A stretch of DNA of 47,598 nt from Nitrososphaerota archaeon (GCA_027886825.1 JAPCJS010000004.1:1-47598), one strand, 5' to 3'; positions 28,577 to 37,461 are shown, numbered from the stretch's first letter. Program-made: numbers and translations. Notes: generated from the sequence alone by a model not told the origin.

Positions 28577-28858
28577 TTGAGCAGCAAAATCAAGAAACAA
28601 CAAGAGAACGATGGTAAGCTAACCTAGGCGAGCGAAAGCCTTCAACAAATAGCAGACTCGAACATCACTCCGAGAAATATCCGGAAGATCGTCAAGGACT
28701 CCATAATCATCCTTCAAGATTCTAAGCTGAGCGTAGCTGTGAGGGCTGCAAATGCGATCAGCATGCTCGATGAGGTCGCCCAGGACCCCAACATGCCCTC
28801 CTTCGCGAGGGTGACGCTCTGGTCGGCCGTATCAGAGCTCGAATCGATTCGCGAGTAG
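28577..28858 (+). CDS. UPF0147 family protein with in-frame TAG at 28625-28627
   Basis: TTG start MSSKIKKQQENDGKLT-TAG-ASESLQQIADSNITPRNIRKIVKDSIIILQDSKLSVAVRAANAISMLDEVAQDPNMPSFARVTLWSAVSELESIRE*. Confidence 0.7.
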
Positions 28859-28903
28859 CAAGATTTAACCATAAGCTGGGCGTACTGACGCCAGAACTTG
28901 CCA

Positions 28904-29323
28904 GCATGCCCCACCTGCGGAACCACCGCCGACACACCAACCAAGGTCTTCACGGTCATAGTAGAGCCGAAGGAGGGCGAACGAGGATTGACACAGCGGA
29001 AGGTCGGGATGTATCAATGCTCAAAATGCAACACGAAGTTTCCGATCATAGTCAGCCGCCAGAAGTACCTGGTCGTGGCGGAGGATCAGCTCAGGAAGAT
29101 ACAGCGTGACCTGAAGGACCTGAAATCAACCAACGAAGAGCTGGAGCATAAGGTCGACAGGCTGGTGAAGGAACAAGAGGAGCTGCAGGAGACCCTGAGG
29201 CGCAAAGAGACAGAGTCCCTGGTGAAGCAGCTAGAGGTGAAGCTGAACGCCCTGGAGGGGCAGGTCTCCTATCTCAGAAAAGAGAAGGGAGAGCTCGAAG
29301 AGAAGGTATCGAAGTTCCGTTAA
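28904..29323 (+). CDS. zinc-finger plus coiled-coil protein
   Basis: CxxC pairs 'CPTCG', 'CSKCN', then long heptad-like coiled coil; exact start uncertain. Confidence 0.65.
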   Translation, partial: ACPTCGTTADTPTKVFTVIVEPKEGERGLTQRKVGMYQCSKCNTKFPIIVSRQKYLVVAEDQLRKIQRDLKDLKSTNEELEHKVDRLVKEQEELQETLRRKETESLVKQLEVKLNALEGQVSYLRKEKGELEEKVSKFR

Positions 29324-29577
29324 ACCTGATAGCCTTCAGTCGAAGCTGCTGACTCGATGGAGTAAGATGCGATCTTCTCTTCCAGTACCGTCTTCTCAGT
29401 GCGGAGTGCCTCGACATCGCTGGCGAGTGAAGAAGCGTGCCTCTCCAACTCCAACGTTGTTAACTTCTCCTTCAGGGCTGAGATGTCGGCGATGAGTGAT
29501 GCCTGCTCCATTTCCAGCACTTCGATGCGTCCTTCGAGCTGTGTCTTGTGGTCCGCGTATTGGGTAACTACTGCCAT
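29320..29577 (-). CDS. small coiled-coil protein
   Basis: 'MAVVTQYADHKTQLEGRIEVLEMEQASLIADISALKEKLTTLELE'. Confidence 0.6.
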   Translation of the reverse strand: MAVVTQYADHKTQLEGRIEVLEMEQASLIADISALKEKLTTLELERHASSLASDVEALRTEKTVLEEKIASYSIESAASTEGYQV

Positions 29578-29688
29578 TGACGACCAAGCGTCACCTCGTT
29601 GAGGACCGATTTCACCAGTCAGACAAAAAACAATTGATACAATCGTTAAACCCTTTCAATCGTCTACAAATCTTATCAAGACGTCCTT

Positions 29689-29994
29689 GTGAAGAAGGCC
29701 GTGAAAGGTCCCTGGGTCTGGTCCGACCCCACGCACAGACGAACGGTCCTCCACTCGATCAAAAAATCTCACCTGGATCAGATCTTGGGCGCCCTGGCCA
29801 AGAACCAGGGGAAGGGACTCTCGAACGCAGAGTTAGACTCGGCCCTTGGGGCCTCGTCGCAGTGGGTCATTCACTGGAAGTTGACAGAGCTGCTCGCGTT
29901 GGGCCTGATCGAGTACACGGTGGAGCCCTTCGGGGAGCCCGGCAGATACACGATCACCCCGCTTGGTGTCACCGTTCTTCCGGAAGTCAGTTGA
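29689..29994 (+). CDS. winged-helix DNA-binding protein
   Basis: 'HLDQILGALAKNQGKGLSNAELDSALGASSQWVIHWKLTELLALGLIEY'. Confidence 0.65.
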   Translation: MKKAVKGPWVWSDPTHRRTVLHSIKKSHLDQILGALAKNQGKGLSNAELDSALGASSQWVIHWKLTELLALGLIEYTVEPFGEPGRYTITPLGVTVLPEVS

Positions 29995-30010
29995 ACCGCT
30001 AAAAACTAAA

Positions 30011-31660
30011 CTAGAACACTCCGGTGATGGCTCCATCATCGGAGATATCGATGTTCTCGGCGGCGGGATGCTTAGGGAGCCCGGGCATCGTCACGATCTG
30101 GCCCATGTGCACGATGTTGAAACCGGCCCCCGCAGCAGGCTCGATCTTCCTTACCGTCACGATGAAATCGCGTGGCCGACCCTTCCTGCTCGGCTCGTCG
30201 GAGAATGAAAACGCAGTTTTCGCCACACAGATCGGGTTGTCAGAGAGTCCAAGTCTGGAGATGCGCACAAGATCCTCTCTGGCCCCATCCGTGTACTCGA
30301 CGCCGCGTCCTCCGTACACCTTCTTCACGAGCTGCTCGATCTTTGCTTCAACGCTCAGGTCCAGTCCATACACAGGCTTACAGGAAGAGCCTCTCCTGCA
30401 CGCCTCTACCACCAGACGGGCGAGCTCCTCGGACCCGCTTCCGCCATCGGTATAGACGGTCGATACCGCAGATGGGACTCCTTCAGAGGTACACGCCTCC
30501 GCCACTATCCGGAGCTCTTCATCCGAGTCTTCGGGGAACCTGTTTACAGCGACGACGGGTGTGAGTCCATAGAGCCTCACGTTCTCCAGATGCTTCTTCA
30601 CGTTCTCAAGGCCGAGCCTCACCGCGCCCGCATCAGGGGCCTCCCAGTGTGCCGCTCCTCCATGGTACCTCAACGCCTTGACCGTGACGACGAGTACCGC
30701 CACGTCCACGCGGAGGTCGCCCGCTCTGGTCACGATGTCTACGAACTTCTCTGCTCCAAGGTCGCTCGCAAAACCTGCCTCGACGATCAGGTAATCCGCA
30801 AGCGACAGGCCGAGCCTCATCGACGCAAGGCTGCACGTCCCATGCGCTATGTTCCCAAAGGGCCCTCCATGGACGAGGGCGGGGGTCCCCTCGCCTGTCT
30901 GGACGAGATTGGGCAACATGGCCTCCTTCAGCAGCGCCCCCATGGCTCCAACGCACTTTAGATCAGATGCCCTGACCGGCTCGTTCTTCGCGTCGTAGCC
31001 GACTATGATGCGCCCGAGTCTCCTCTTAAGGTCCGCGTAGTCTCTGCTGAGACAGACTATGGCCATGATCTCCGATGCTGCCGTTATCACAAAGTGGCTC
31101 TGCCGCGGCACGCCGTTCTTGGCTCCCAGGCCCACCGTGATCTCTCTGAGGGCTCTATCGTTCATATCGAGGGCGCGGGGCCAGGTCACCGAAGCGGGGT
31201 CGATCTGTAGCTCGTTTCCTTGGAATATGTGATTGTCGATCATGGCTGCCAGCAGATTGTGTGCAGCGCTCATCGCATCGATGTCTCCGGTGAACCGCAT
31301 GTTGATCTGCTGCATAGGCTCTATGGTAGCCGCCCCTCCGCCAGCCCCTCCACCCTTCACCCCGAAGACAGGTCCGAGAGACGGCTGCCTTATGCAGGCG
31401 ACCGCTCGATGCCCGAGCCTGCTCAGAGCCATCGCCATACCTACCGAGGTCACGGTCTTTCCTTCCCCACGCGGAGTCGGCGTCATCCCCGTGACTAGGA
31501 CGAGCCTGCCTTTCTGGGGTGGCCAGGGCTGGAATGCCTCCGCCCTCACCTTGGCGATGGACTCGCCGTACGGGATCAGGTATCGAGCGTCCAGACCCAG
31601 ATCCTTCGCAACATCGGCGATCGGCTTCAAACAGAGCAAGGCCTGGGCTCGACGACTCAT
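30011..31660 (-). CDS. fhs: formate--tetrahydrofolate ligase
   Basis: 'TGMTPTPRGEGKTVTSVGMAMALSRLG', 'RQPSLGPVFGVKGGGAGGG', 'HGGPFGNIAHG'. Confidence 0.95.
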   Translation of the reverse strand: MSRRAQALLCLKPIADVAKDLGLDARYLIPYGESIAKVRAEAFQPWPPQKGRLVLVTGMTPTPRGEGKTVTSVGMAMALSRLGHRAVACIRQPSLGPVFGVKGGGAGGGAATIEPMQQINMRFTGDIDAMSAAHNLLAAMIDNHIFQGNELQIDPASVTWPRALDMNDRALREITVGLGAKNGVPRQSHFVITAASEIMAIVCLSRDYADLKRRLGRIIVGYDAKNEPVRASDLKCVGAMGALLKEAMLPNLVQTGEGTPALVHGGPFGNIAHGTCSLASMRLGLSLADYLIVEAGFASDLGAEKFVDIVTRAGDLRVDVAVLVVTVKALRYHGGAAHWEAPDAGAVRLGLENVKKHLENVRLYGLTPVVAVNRFPEDSDEELRIVAEACTSEGVPSAVSTVYTDGGSGSEELARLVVEACRRGSSCKPVYGLDLSVEAKIEQLVKKVYGGRGVEYTDGAREDLVRISRLGLSDNPICVAKTAFSFSDEPSRKGRPRDFIVTVRKIEPAAGAGFNIVHMGQIVTMPGLPKHPAAENIDISDDGAITGVF

Positions 31661-31706
31661 AAGGAGTTCCGAGAAGGCTGGTTGATTGATTGATTGATGA
31701 ACTGGT

Positions 31707-31790
31707 GCGGGGGGTGGGATTCGAACCCACGAACCCCTAAGGGACGAGGTCCTGAGCCTCGCGCCGTTGACCAGGCTGGGCGACCCCCGC
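31707..31790 (-). tRNA. tRNA-Leu(CAG), no intron
   Basis: RC GCGGGGG...; anticodon stem-loop CGAGG-CTCAGGA-CCTCG; class II variable arm; T-arm GTGGG-TTCGAAT-CCCAC. Confidence 0.92.
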
Positions 31791-31861
31791 AGATGGCGCC
31801 TCGGCCATAAAACTGGTTTTAAAGTAATCTGGTTCTAGTCCTTTGACCCCAGTCCGTCAGA

Positions 31862-32245
31862 TCAGAGCCCCCAGCTGACGACCTTCAGCGGGGTTATGCT
31901 CAGGATCGGGGATTCCCCCTCTTTCCATGGGTTCTTCCTGTAGACCTCGAACTTCTTGAACAGGATGTCGAGGAGACGAAGATACTCTGGACCTCTCTCA
32001 AGGATTGCAGCCGTGCCCTGGATGAAGACCGCTCTGTTTGGTTCGGACTCGTCGACCACAAGAGAGACCTTTGGGTTCGCCTTCAGGTTCTCCAGTTTCT
32101 TTGTCCCATAATCCACGGCCACTATGACCTTCTCCTCATCCATCGCATACACCACAGGTATCACGTGTGGCATGAGCTCCTTCGACACCGTCGCCAGCCT
32201 GGCGAGGTCCCGCTTGTCAAGAAATGCGATCTCTTTCTTCTTCAT
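31862..32245 (-). CDS. PPOX-class pyridoxamine 5'-phosphate oxidase family
   Basis: 'KEIAFLDKRDLARLATVSKELMPHVIPVVYAMDEEKVIVAVDYGTKKLENLKANPKVSLVVDE'; start approximate. Confidence 0.8.
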   Translation of the reverse strand: MKKKEIAFLDKRDLARLATVSKELMPHVIPVVYAMDEEKVIVAVDYGTKKLENLKANPKVSLVVDESEPNRAVFIQGTAAILERGPEYLRLLDILFKKFEVYRKNPWKEGESPILSITPLKVVSWGL

Positions 32246-32314
32246 CGACGGGGGAGAGGCATGACGCACACGTAAAAGGGTTCAGTGGAGCGCACGCGAC
32301 GAGGGATGATAGGA

Positions 32315-32400
32315 GCCTCGGCCGGGATTTGATCCCGGGACCCCTGCCTTTCTGGATTTCTTTACCAAGGCAGTGCTCTACCAGGCTGAGCTACCGAGGC
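32315..32400 (-). tRNA. tRNA-Thr(GGT) with predicted 13-nt intron (32350-32362)
   Basis: RC GCCTCGGTAGCTCAGCCTGGTAGAGCACTGCCTTGGTA[AAGAAATCCAGAA]AGGCAGGGGTCCCGGGATCAAATCCCGGCCGAGGC. Confidence 0.88.
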
Positions 32401-32609
32401 GTAGGTGGACAGGGCACCAATTGGTGCGATTTTTTAGTGTTTGGTAACGTCGGCACGACAAAGATGATGCACAATCTACACCCGGGGACCCCCCCTGTCA
32501 TCGTCCCACATGTTTACAGCTTCATGCAGGTAAGTATGGGGGTCTAAAGAGCGGAGACATATACGCGAGCAGTGTAATTTAAATTACCTCACATTTCGTT
32601 TGCATGCGT

Positions 32610-32741
32610 GCCGGGGTAGCATAGCTTGGCTCATTGCGCCGGGCACGCCTTAGGTGGGCGAAACTCATAATCCCAAGCTCGGATGCGAAATCCGGAGGTC
32701 GCGGGCTCGAATTACGGAAACACGAGAATCCCGCCCCCGGC
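32610..32741 (+). tRNA. elongator tRNA-Met(CAT), three introns predicted (about 32643-32662, 32671-32690, 32709-32725)
   Basis: Acceptor GCCGGGG/CCCCGGC; after removing 20+20+17 nt: CCGGA-CTCATAA-TCCGG anticodon arm and GCGGG-CTCGAAT-CCCGC T-arm; spliced length 75 nt. Confidence 0.82.
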
Positions 32742-32787
32742 ACTCAGAAAACTTATACCATACCAAATCTCGACCGGCAACTCAACG

Positions 32788-32922
32788 ATGATACCGATCC
32801 TTGACACGACCGGCTACTACAACTTCCTCAGCGGTACCATGATCACCCTTTTCGTCGTGATACTGGTCATAATCTTCGTCTATGAGTATGAAGTGCTGAG
32901 AAGGCCGAAGAACCAGAGCTAA
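32788..32922 (+). CDS. small single-TM protein (44 aa)
   Basis: 'MIPILDTTGYYNFLSGTMITLFVVILVIIFVYEYEVLRRPKNQS'; start placed after the tRNA-Met. Confidence 0.55.
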   Translation: MIPILDTTGYYNFLSGTMITLFVVILVIIFVYEYEVLRRPKNQS

Positions 32923-32939
32923 TCCATCAGTACATCAAA

Positions 32940-34124
32940 TCAATCAGAGACCTTCTCGATAATCGACTCTTTCTCCAGCTCTAACGTTACCATACCCATC
33001 TTGGAGACCTGCCGGGCGACGTCGATTACTCGGACCTTCTGACCCACCTCGATCTCGACCAGTCTGTCGGCCATTTCCCTCCAACCCACGACCGTGATCT
33101 CGCCGGTATCGTCCCCGATTATGAGCTCGGCCTTCTTCAGACTTGGGCCGTCCCGCATCGGCACGTCATGGGTACTCGCCTTCGAGAGCGCCATCACCTC
33201 GAGACTGACACGCCCGCTCAGGTCCCTCACACGGTTCACCTTCACGAACATCGGGTTCGACCTGACGGCCGCCACCACCGCAGATCCGACTGCTTGGACC
33301 ACACTGCCGCTGTCTCCGTGAAGCTCTCGGTCGCCGTTGATGCTCTTCTTCACCCTCAGGTTGGTGACCATGACCGTCTGACCTGCCTTTACTTCGATGG
33401 CGACAGGGTTCCAGATCACCACTCGGATCTTATCCTTACCCGCTTCCCCGGTCAGTTCAAACTGTGCCATCGAGCCCGGAGAGCCATCGCTCCTCGTAAA
33501 ATTCGAGGACCTGCTCGCCGAAGATGCCGTACCCTGCACTGCAGGTATGTTCTGTTCCTCCTCGACCTCACCGACCTTTCTAGTCAGCTGCGATAGAGGC
33601 ATCAGCCGCGATATCAGGCTCTCGTCGGTCAGGACCTCGATCTTGCCCCTCTTCCCAAGGTTCAGGCTCGGTTTTCCATCCAGCCCGGGTCTGACGTAGC
33701 CGTTGGATATCCTGACCGGCATGTCTACCGACATTCCTTCGAGCTTGACGGCGTCTTCGTTGTCATCCCAGATCGTAAGCCTCGAGACGTTGCTCTTGTC
33801 GAAGAGGCTCAGCCTCCTGTATCTCCCTACATTGCCGTCCTTCTTCTTGAACTCGCTGACAGGGTAGATGGCCAGGATCCTGGCGACGATCGTGATGTCA
33901 TTGGCCCCCACGTAGATGTCCTTCAGCGTCAGGTCAGTAGAGGTCATGTGACTCAACTGCACGCCAAGCTCACCTGCTATGAGGAAGAGGGCGCCCTGAT
34001 CGGTCAGAAACCCTGCTCCGATGTCCCGCTTCTTCTCCTGTATCTGTCCCATTATCTGATCCCGTGTGAGCTCAGGCCTGTTCCTCAGGACCTCATCCAG
34101 CAAGGAATCAAAGTCATACATCAT
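32940..34124 (-). CDS. replication protein A-like OB-fold ssDNA-binding protein
   Basis: Repeated OB-fold signatures, e.g. 'YRRLSLFDKSNVSRLTIWDDNEDAVKLEGMSVDMPVRISNGYVRPGLDGKPSLNLG'. Confidence 0.88.
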   Translation of the reverse strand: MMYDFDSLLDEVLRNRPELTRDQIMGQIQEKKRDIGAGFLTDQGALFLIAGELGVQLSHMTSTDLTLKDIYVGANDITIVARILAIYPVSEFKKKDGNVGRYRRLSLFDKSNVSRLTIWDDNEDAVKLEGMSVDMPVRISNGYVRPGLDGKPSLNLGKRGKIEVLTDESLISRLMPLSQLTRKVGEVEEEQNIPAVQGTASSASRSSNFTRSDGSPGSMAQFELTGEAGKDKIRVVIWNPVAIEVKAGQTVMVTNLRVKKSINGDRELHGDSGSVVQAVGSAVVAAVRSNPMFVKVNRVRDLSGRVSLEVMALSKASTHDVPMRDGPSLKKAELIIGDDTGEITVVGWREMADRLVEIEVGQKVRVIDVARQVSKMGMVTLELEKESIIEKVSD

Positions 34125-34266
34125 TAACTGCCCTGCCGCTAGGATACATCGTTCATCCGGTCAGAGGTGGCCTTGCTATAAGAAGACCATCGTCCGATGG
34201 TCACGCGCGTTCCATTGTCTGGAACCCACAAGCGCCGATTCAGCTCGTTCGATCAGAGTCGTTGGG

Positions 34267-34581
34267 TCAGGCGGTGGTGGTAGTCGTATTGGTCTGCGCC
34301 TTCGGCATCGATAGCTCGATCTCCAGGACTGGAAGACTGAGTTGTCTCCCGTCTCTTGAGATTACGTTCTCGCCGTCGATCTGGATCTTCGAGATCTGCA
34401 CCTGGCTGAAGAACCTCTTCCTGAGAAGCTGTGCGACGTCGACGGCCATGTTTATCGCCTCTCCCCTCGAGCGAAGGACCACGTGTTCTGCCCCACCGTT
34501 GAACATCGTTATGCATGCGGTGACGTAGTTGAGGAGTGGTTTGGATTGGCCGACGATTACAATTTTCGTAGCTTCCTGCAT
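34267..34581 (-). CDS. DNA/RNA-binding protein Alba
   Basis: 'IVIVGQSKPLLNYVTACITMFNGGAEHVVLRSRGEAINMAVDVAQLLRKRF'. Confidence 0.88.
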   Translation of the reverse strand: MQEATKIVIVGQSKPLLNYVTACITMFNGGAEHVVLRSRGEAINMAVDVAQLLRKRFFSQVQISKIQIDGENVISRDGRQLSLPVLEIELSMPKAQTNTTTTTA

Positions 34582-34694
34582 AGGCCCACCGTGGAAGCTT
34601 CCTGCTTATAACGCCTGCGCAGACGCATGAGGGGACGGGTCTTCAACCAAAGGTTGAGATATGACCGTCGGGGAGAGGGCGCCGCCAAACGGCT

Positions 34695-34803
34695 GGGGTC
34701 GTCGGCTAGTCTGGTCAAGGCTTCAAGCCTCGGGAAGAGACAGATTGGAGACAATTTGTCTAGAGAACGCTTGAGAGCGCCGGTTCAAATCCGGCCGACC
34801 CCA
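34695..34803 (+). tRNA. tRNA-Pro(CGG) with predicted 33-nt intron (34735-34767)
   Basis: Acceptor GGGGTCG/CGACCCC + A73; anticodon stem CAAGC/GCTTG with CTCGGG-[33 nt]-C loop; intron contains AGACA/TGTCT stem; T-arm GCCGG-TTCAAAT-CCGGC; spliced length 76 nt. Confidence 0.83.
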
Positions 34804-34848
34804 TCAATTTAATACCCTTAAATCGAACTGAGAGTCGGTCCTCAAAGT

Positions 34849-35937
34849 TTGACCCGATTGGTGGGCCATCTCGACCTGGACTACTTCTACGCTCAGGTCG
34901 AGGAGCTTGAAAACGCCTCCCTGAGAAACCTGCCTGTCCTGGTCTGCGTCTATTCCGGTCGCACGGAAGACAGCGGAGTCGTCAGCACCGCCAACTACAG
35001 GGCGAGGGAGCTGGGTGTCCGATCGGGTATCCCTATAGCGTTCGCAAAGAAACGACTGGAAGGCAAGGAGGCCGTCTTCATCCGCATGGACCGGGAAAAG
35101 TACGAACGCTATTCCGAGCGGGTGATGGCCATCCTGAAGGAGAACGTGGACGTAATGGAACAGACAGGGATAGACGAGGCGTTCTTCGACATCACAAAGA
35201 GGTCAGGCGGCAGCTTCGAGGTCGGTGCGGAGATTGCTTCCAGCATAAAGCTGCAGATACTGCGACACGAGGGGCTGACCTGCTCCGTCGGGGTCGCGCC
35301 CAACAAGATAGCGGCGAAGTTAGCCTCTGATTTCAAGAAACCTGATGGACTGACGGTCATACGGCCCTCGGAGCTTACCGGGTTCATGGAGCCGATGCCC
35401 GTGGACAGGCTCTATGGAATAGGCGCCAAGACGGCTAAGGCGTTACAGGAGATAGGCGTCGTAACCATTGGAGACCTGGCAAGAAAGGACATATCCCAGC
35501 TCGACGACCTCTTCGGACAGAAGCTGGCGGTCTACCTTCACAACTCCGCGAGTGGTGAGGACGGGGAGCCCGTGGAGGAGAGAGGCCAGGCGACTCAGAT
35601 AAGCAGGATAATCACCCTCAAGAGGGACTCGCGAAGCGCAGACGAGATACTGCCGCAGCTCATCCCTGCCGTGGAGGACGTTCAGAGGAGAGTGGTCGAG
35701 AAGGGTCTGTTCTTCAGGTCGATCTCGGTCATCGGCATACTCAGTGACCTGTCCACCAGGACCCGCAGCAAGACTCTGGAGACGCCCACTCGCGAATCCT
35801 CGACGCTGAACCGGGCTGCGTCAGAGCTGCTGACCTCCCTCGTCAGTGAGCTGGGCGAGCTGAGACGGGTCGGAATCAAGGTGGCTGACTTTGAAGAGTC
35901 GAAGGAGCAGAGCTCGCTTGCCGAGTTCCTGGGGTGA
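34849..35937 (+). CDS. dinB: Y-family DNA polymerase IV
   Basis: 'GHLDLDYFYAQVEELENASLRNLPVLVC', 'YSERVMAILKENVDVMEQTGIDEAFFDIT', 'CSVGVAPNKIAAKLASDFKKPDGLTVI'. Confidence 0.95.
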   Translation: MTRLVGHLDLDYFYAQVEELENASLRNLPVLVCVYSGRTEDSGVVSTANYRARELGVRSGIPIAFAKKRLEGKEAVFIRMDREKYERYSERVMAILKENVDVMEQTGIDEAFFDITKRSGGSFEVGAEIASSIKLQILRHEGLTCSVGVAPNKIAAKLASDFKKPDGLTVIRPSELTGFMEPMPVDRLYGIGAKTAKALQEIGVVTIGDLARKDISQLDDLFGQKLAVYLHNSASGEDGEPVEERGQATQISRIITLKRDSRSADEILPQLIPAVEDVQRRVVEKGLFFRSISVIGILSDLSTRTRSKTLETPTRESSTLNRAASELLTSLVSELGELRRVGIKVADFEESKEQSSLAEFLG

Positions 35938-35947
35938 TGATGAGGGC

Positions 35948-36325
35948 GTGACGGTCCCCGAACTCAGCAGGGAAGAGCTCATCTCCCGGTTCGCTGCTGC
36001 CTCAGACCACCCCGGTCATCTCAAGAAGGCTGCCGACGCCGTCCTTGACGGATGTGTGAAGAAGCACGTCTTCAGTCCGAGCGGCAGGGTCTTGTTCACG
36101 GTTGTCGGTCGGAGCGGCGACGAGTTCATAGACCCCGAGAAGCCGTTCTGTTCCTGCCGGCACTTCTTTTTCAGGGTCCTGGGGGGAAGAGACCTGACCT
36201 GCTATCACCTGCTGGCCTATGAGATGGCCAAAGAAGCACAGAGCTTCGATCAGGTCGAGATGCACGACGAAGAGTTCGGGGTGTTCCTTAGGCTGCTCGC
36301 ATCTGACCTGATGGCCAGCGAATGA
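35948..36325 (+). CDS. SWIM zinc-finger protein
   Basis: 'FCSCRHFFFRVLGGRDLTCYHLLAYEMA' = CxC...CxH; GTG start at 35948. Confidence 0.75.
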   Translation: MTVPELSREELISRFAAASDHPGHLKKAADAVLDGCVKKHVFSPSGRVLFTVVGRSGDEFIDPEKPFCSCRHFFFRVLGGRDLTCYHLLAYEMAKEAQSFDQVEMHDEEFGVFLRLLASDLMASE

Positions 36326-36380
36326 ATGAATGAAGAAGGGAGAAAGAAGATAAAGACAATCAAGAGCAGTCTGGCAGCAT

Positions 36381-36453
36381 GCCTCGGTAGCTCAGCCTGG
36401 TAGAGCAACTGCCTTGTAAGCAGTAGGTCGTGGGATCAAATCCCGCCCGAGGC
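36381..36453 (+). tRNA. tRNA-Thr(TGT), no intron
   Basis: GCCTCGG...GGTAGAGCAACTGCCTTGTAAGCAGT...CCGAGGC; anticodon loop CTTGTAA. Confidence 0.93.
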
Positions 36454-36467
36454 TCTTCCTTTCTCTC

Positions 36468-37439
36468 TTACCCGGAGGTCAGCATGTATGACTTGACCTT
36501 GTCCTTGTCGACGTCGCAGAGCAGCCCCTTCAGGATGCCAGAGTTGTACTCGCTGCCGGGGTTGAAGCACATGGTCTGTCCGATCTTCACCATCCCCCTC
36601 GACTCGTGAATGTGCCCGTGTATTCCTGCGAGAGGCTGATGCTTCTCGATGCTGGCCCTTACGGCCGTGCTCCCGGCGGAGGTCATCACGATGCTGCCTC
36701 CCGAGATTACCGGTTTCAGGTTCGCGTCGAGTTTCGGCGCCTGGTCAATCACCGTGTTTATCGGAGGGACGTGCAGGTTGAACAGAGTCATCTTCATGTT
36801 CTTGACCTGGCTGATCATCTTGTCGATCTTCTGCTGGAGCACGTCCTCGTCGACCTCCCTCGGGCTGTTCCAGGGGGTGTGGTTCGCATATCCGAGCGTG
36901 ATCATCTCGTGCTCCTCGTCTATGTAGATCGTCTTCTCCTCGGGATTGATCACATAGGTCGCCGAGTCGAGCGCCTTGTCGATCTCAAAGTAGTCGTCGT
37001 TACCTGGAGAGACGTAGCACTTAATGCCCGTGCCCTTCAGCCGCTCCTCAGCGAGCTTCATCCACCCGTCGATGCTCTCCACCATCAGCTTCTTGAAAAG
37101 CTCGTGGACGAGCTCGGGCTTCGCTGAGAGCTCCTCGACGTCCTTAGGCTCTGCAATGTAGGGATAGAAACCAGAGTCCTTGATGTTCTTGACCGTCTCA
37201 TTCACCTGTTCCTGTGACTTGAGATTGTACTGCGTTCCTCCGAACTCGCACCTGAAGGTCCCGTCCTGCTGCTTAACGATGGGGACGATCATCTTCCCCG
37301 TGATGTCCCCTCCGAGTATCAGCACGCTGGCGTTGTAGAACTTCCCTGCGTTGATGAACTTGCGGAAGCATCTATCCGAGCCGTGAACGTCGGTGACGAA
37401 GAAGAGCCTTGTCTTTACCAATGACCAGCACTCACTCAC
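36468..37439 (-). CDS. calcineurin-like metallophosphoesterase
   Basis: 'RLFFVTDVHGSDRCFRKFINAG', 'LILGGDITGK', 'SPGNDDYFE', 'LAGIHGHIHESRG'. Confidence 0.9.
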   Translation of the reverse strand: MSECWSLVKTRLFFVTDVHGSDRCFRKFINAGKFYNASVLILGGDITGKMIVPIVKQQDGTFRCEFGGTQYNLKSQEQVNETVKNIKDSGFYPYIAEPKDVEELSAKPELVHELFKKLMVESIDGWMKLAEERLKGTGIKCYVSPGNDDYFEIDKALDSATYVINPEEKTIYIDEEHEMITLGYANHTPWNSPREVDEDVLQQKIDKMISQVKNMKMTLFNLHVPPINTVIDQAPKLDANLKPVISGGSIVMTSAGSTAVRASIEKHQPLAGIHGHIHESRGMVKIGQTMCFNPGSEYNSGILKGLLCDVDKDKVKSYMLTSG

Positions 37440-37461
37440 TCCAACGGGGCGGTTTAAAACC

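Noticed and set aside
31680-31702. TTGA short tandem repeat (gttgattgattgattgatga)
   Set aside because: Only about four to five units; no basis for function beyond a simple repeat beside tRNA-Leu.
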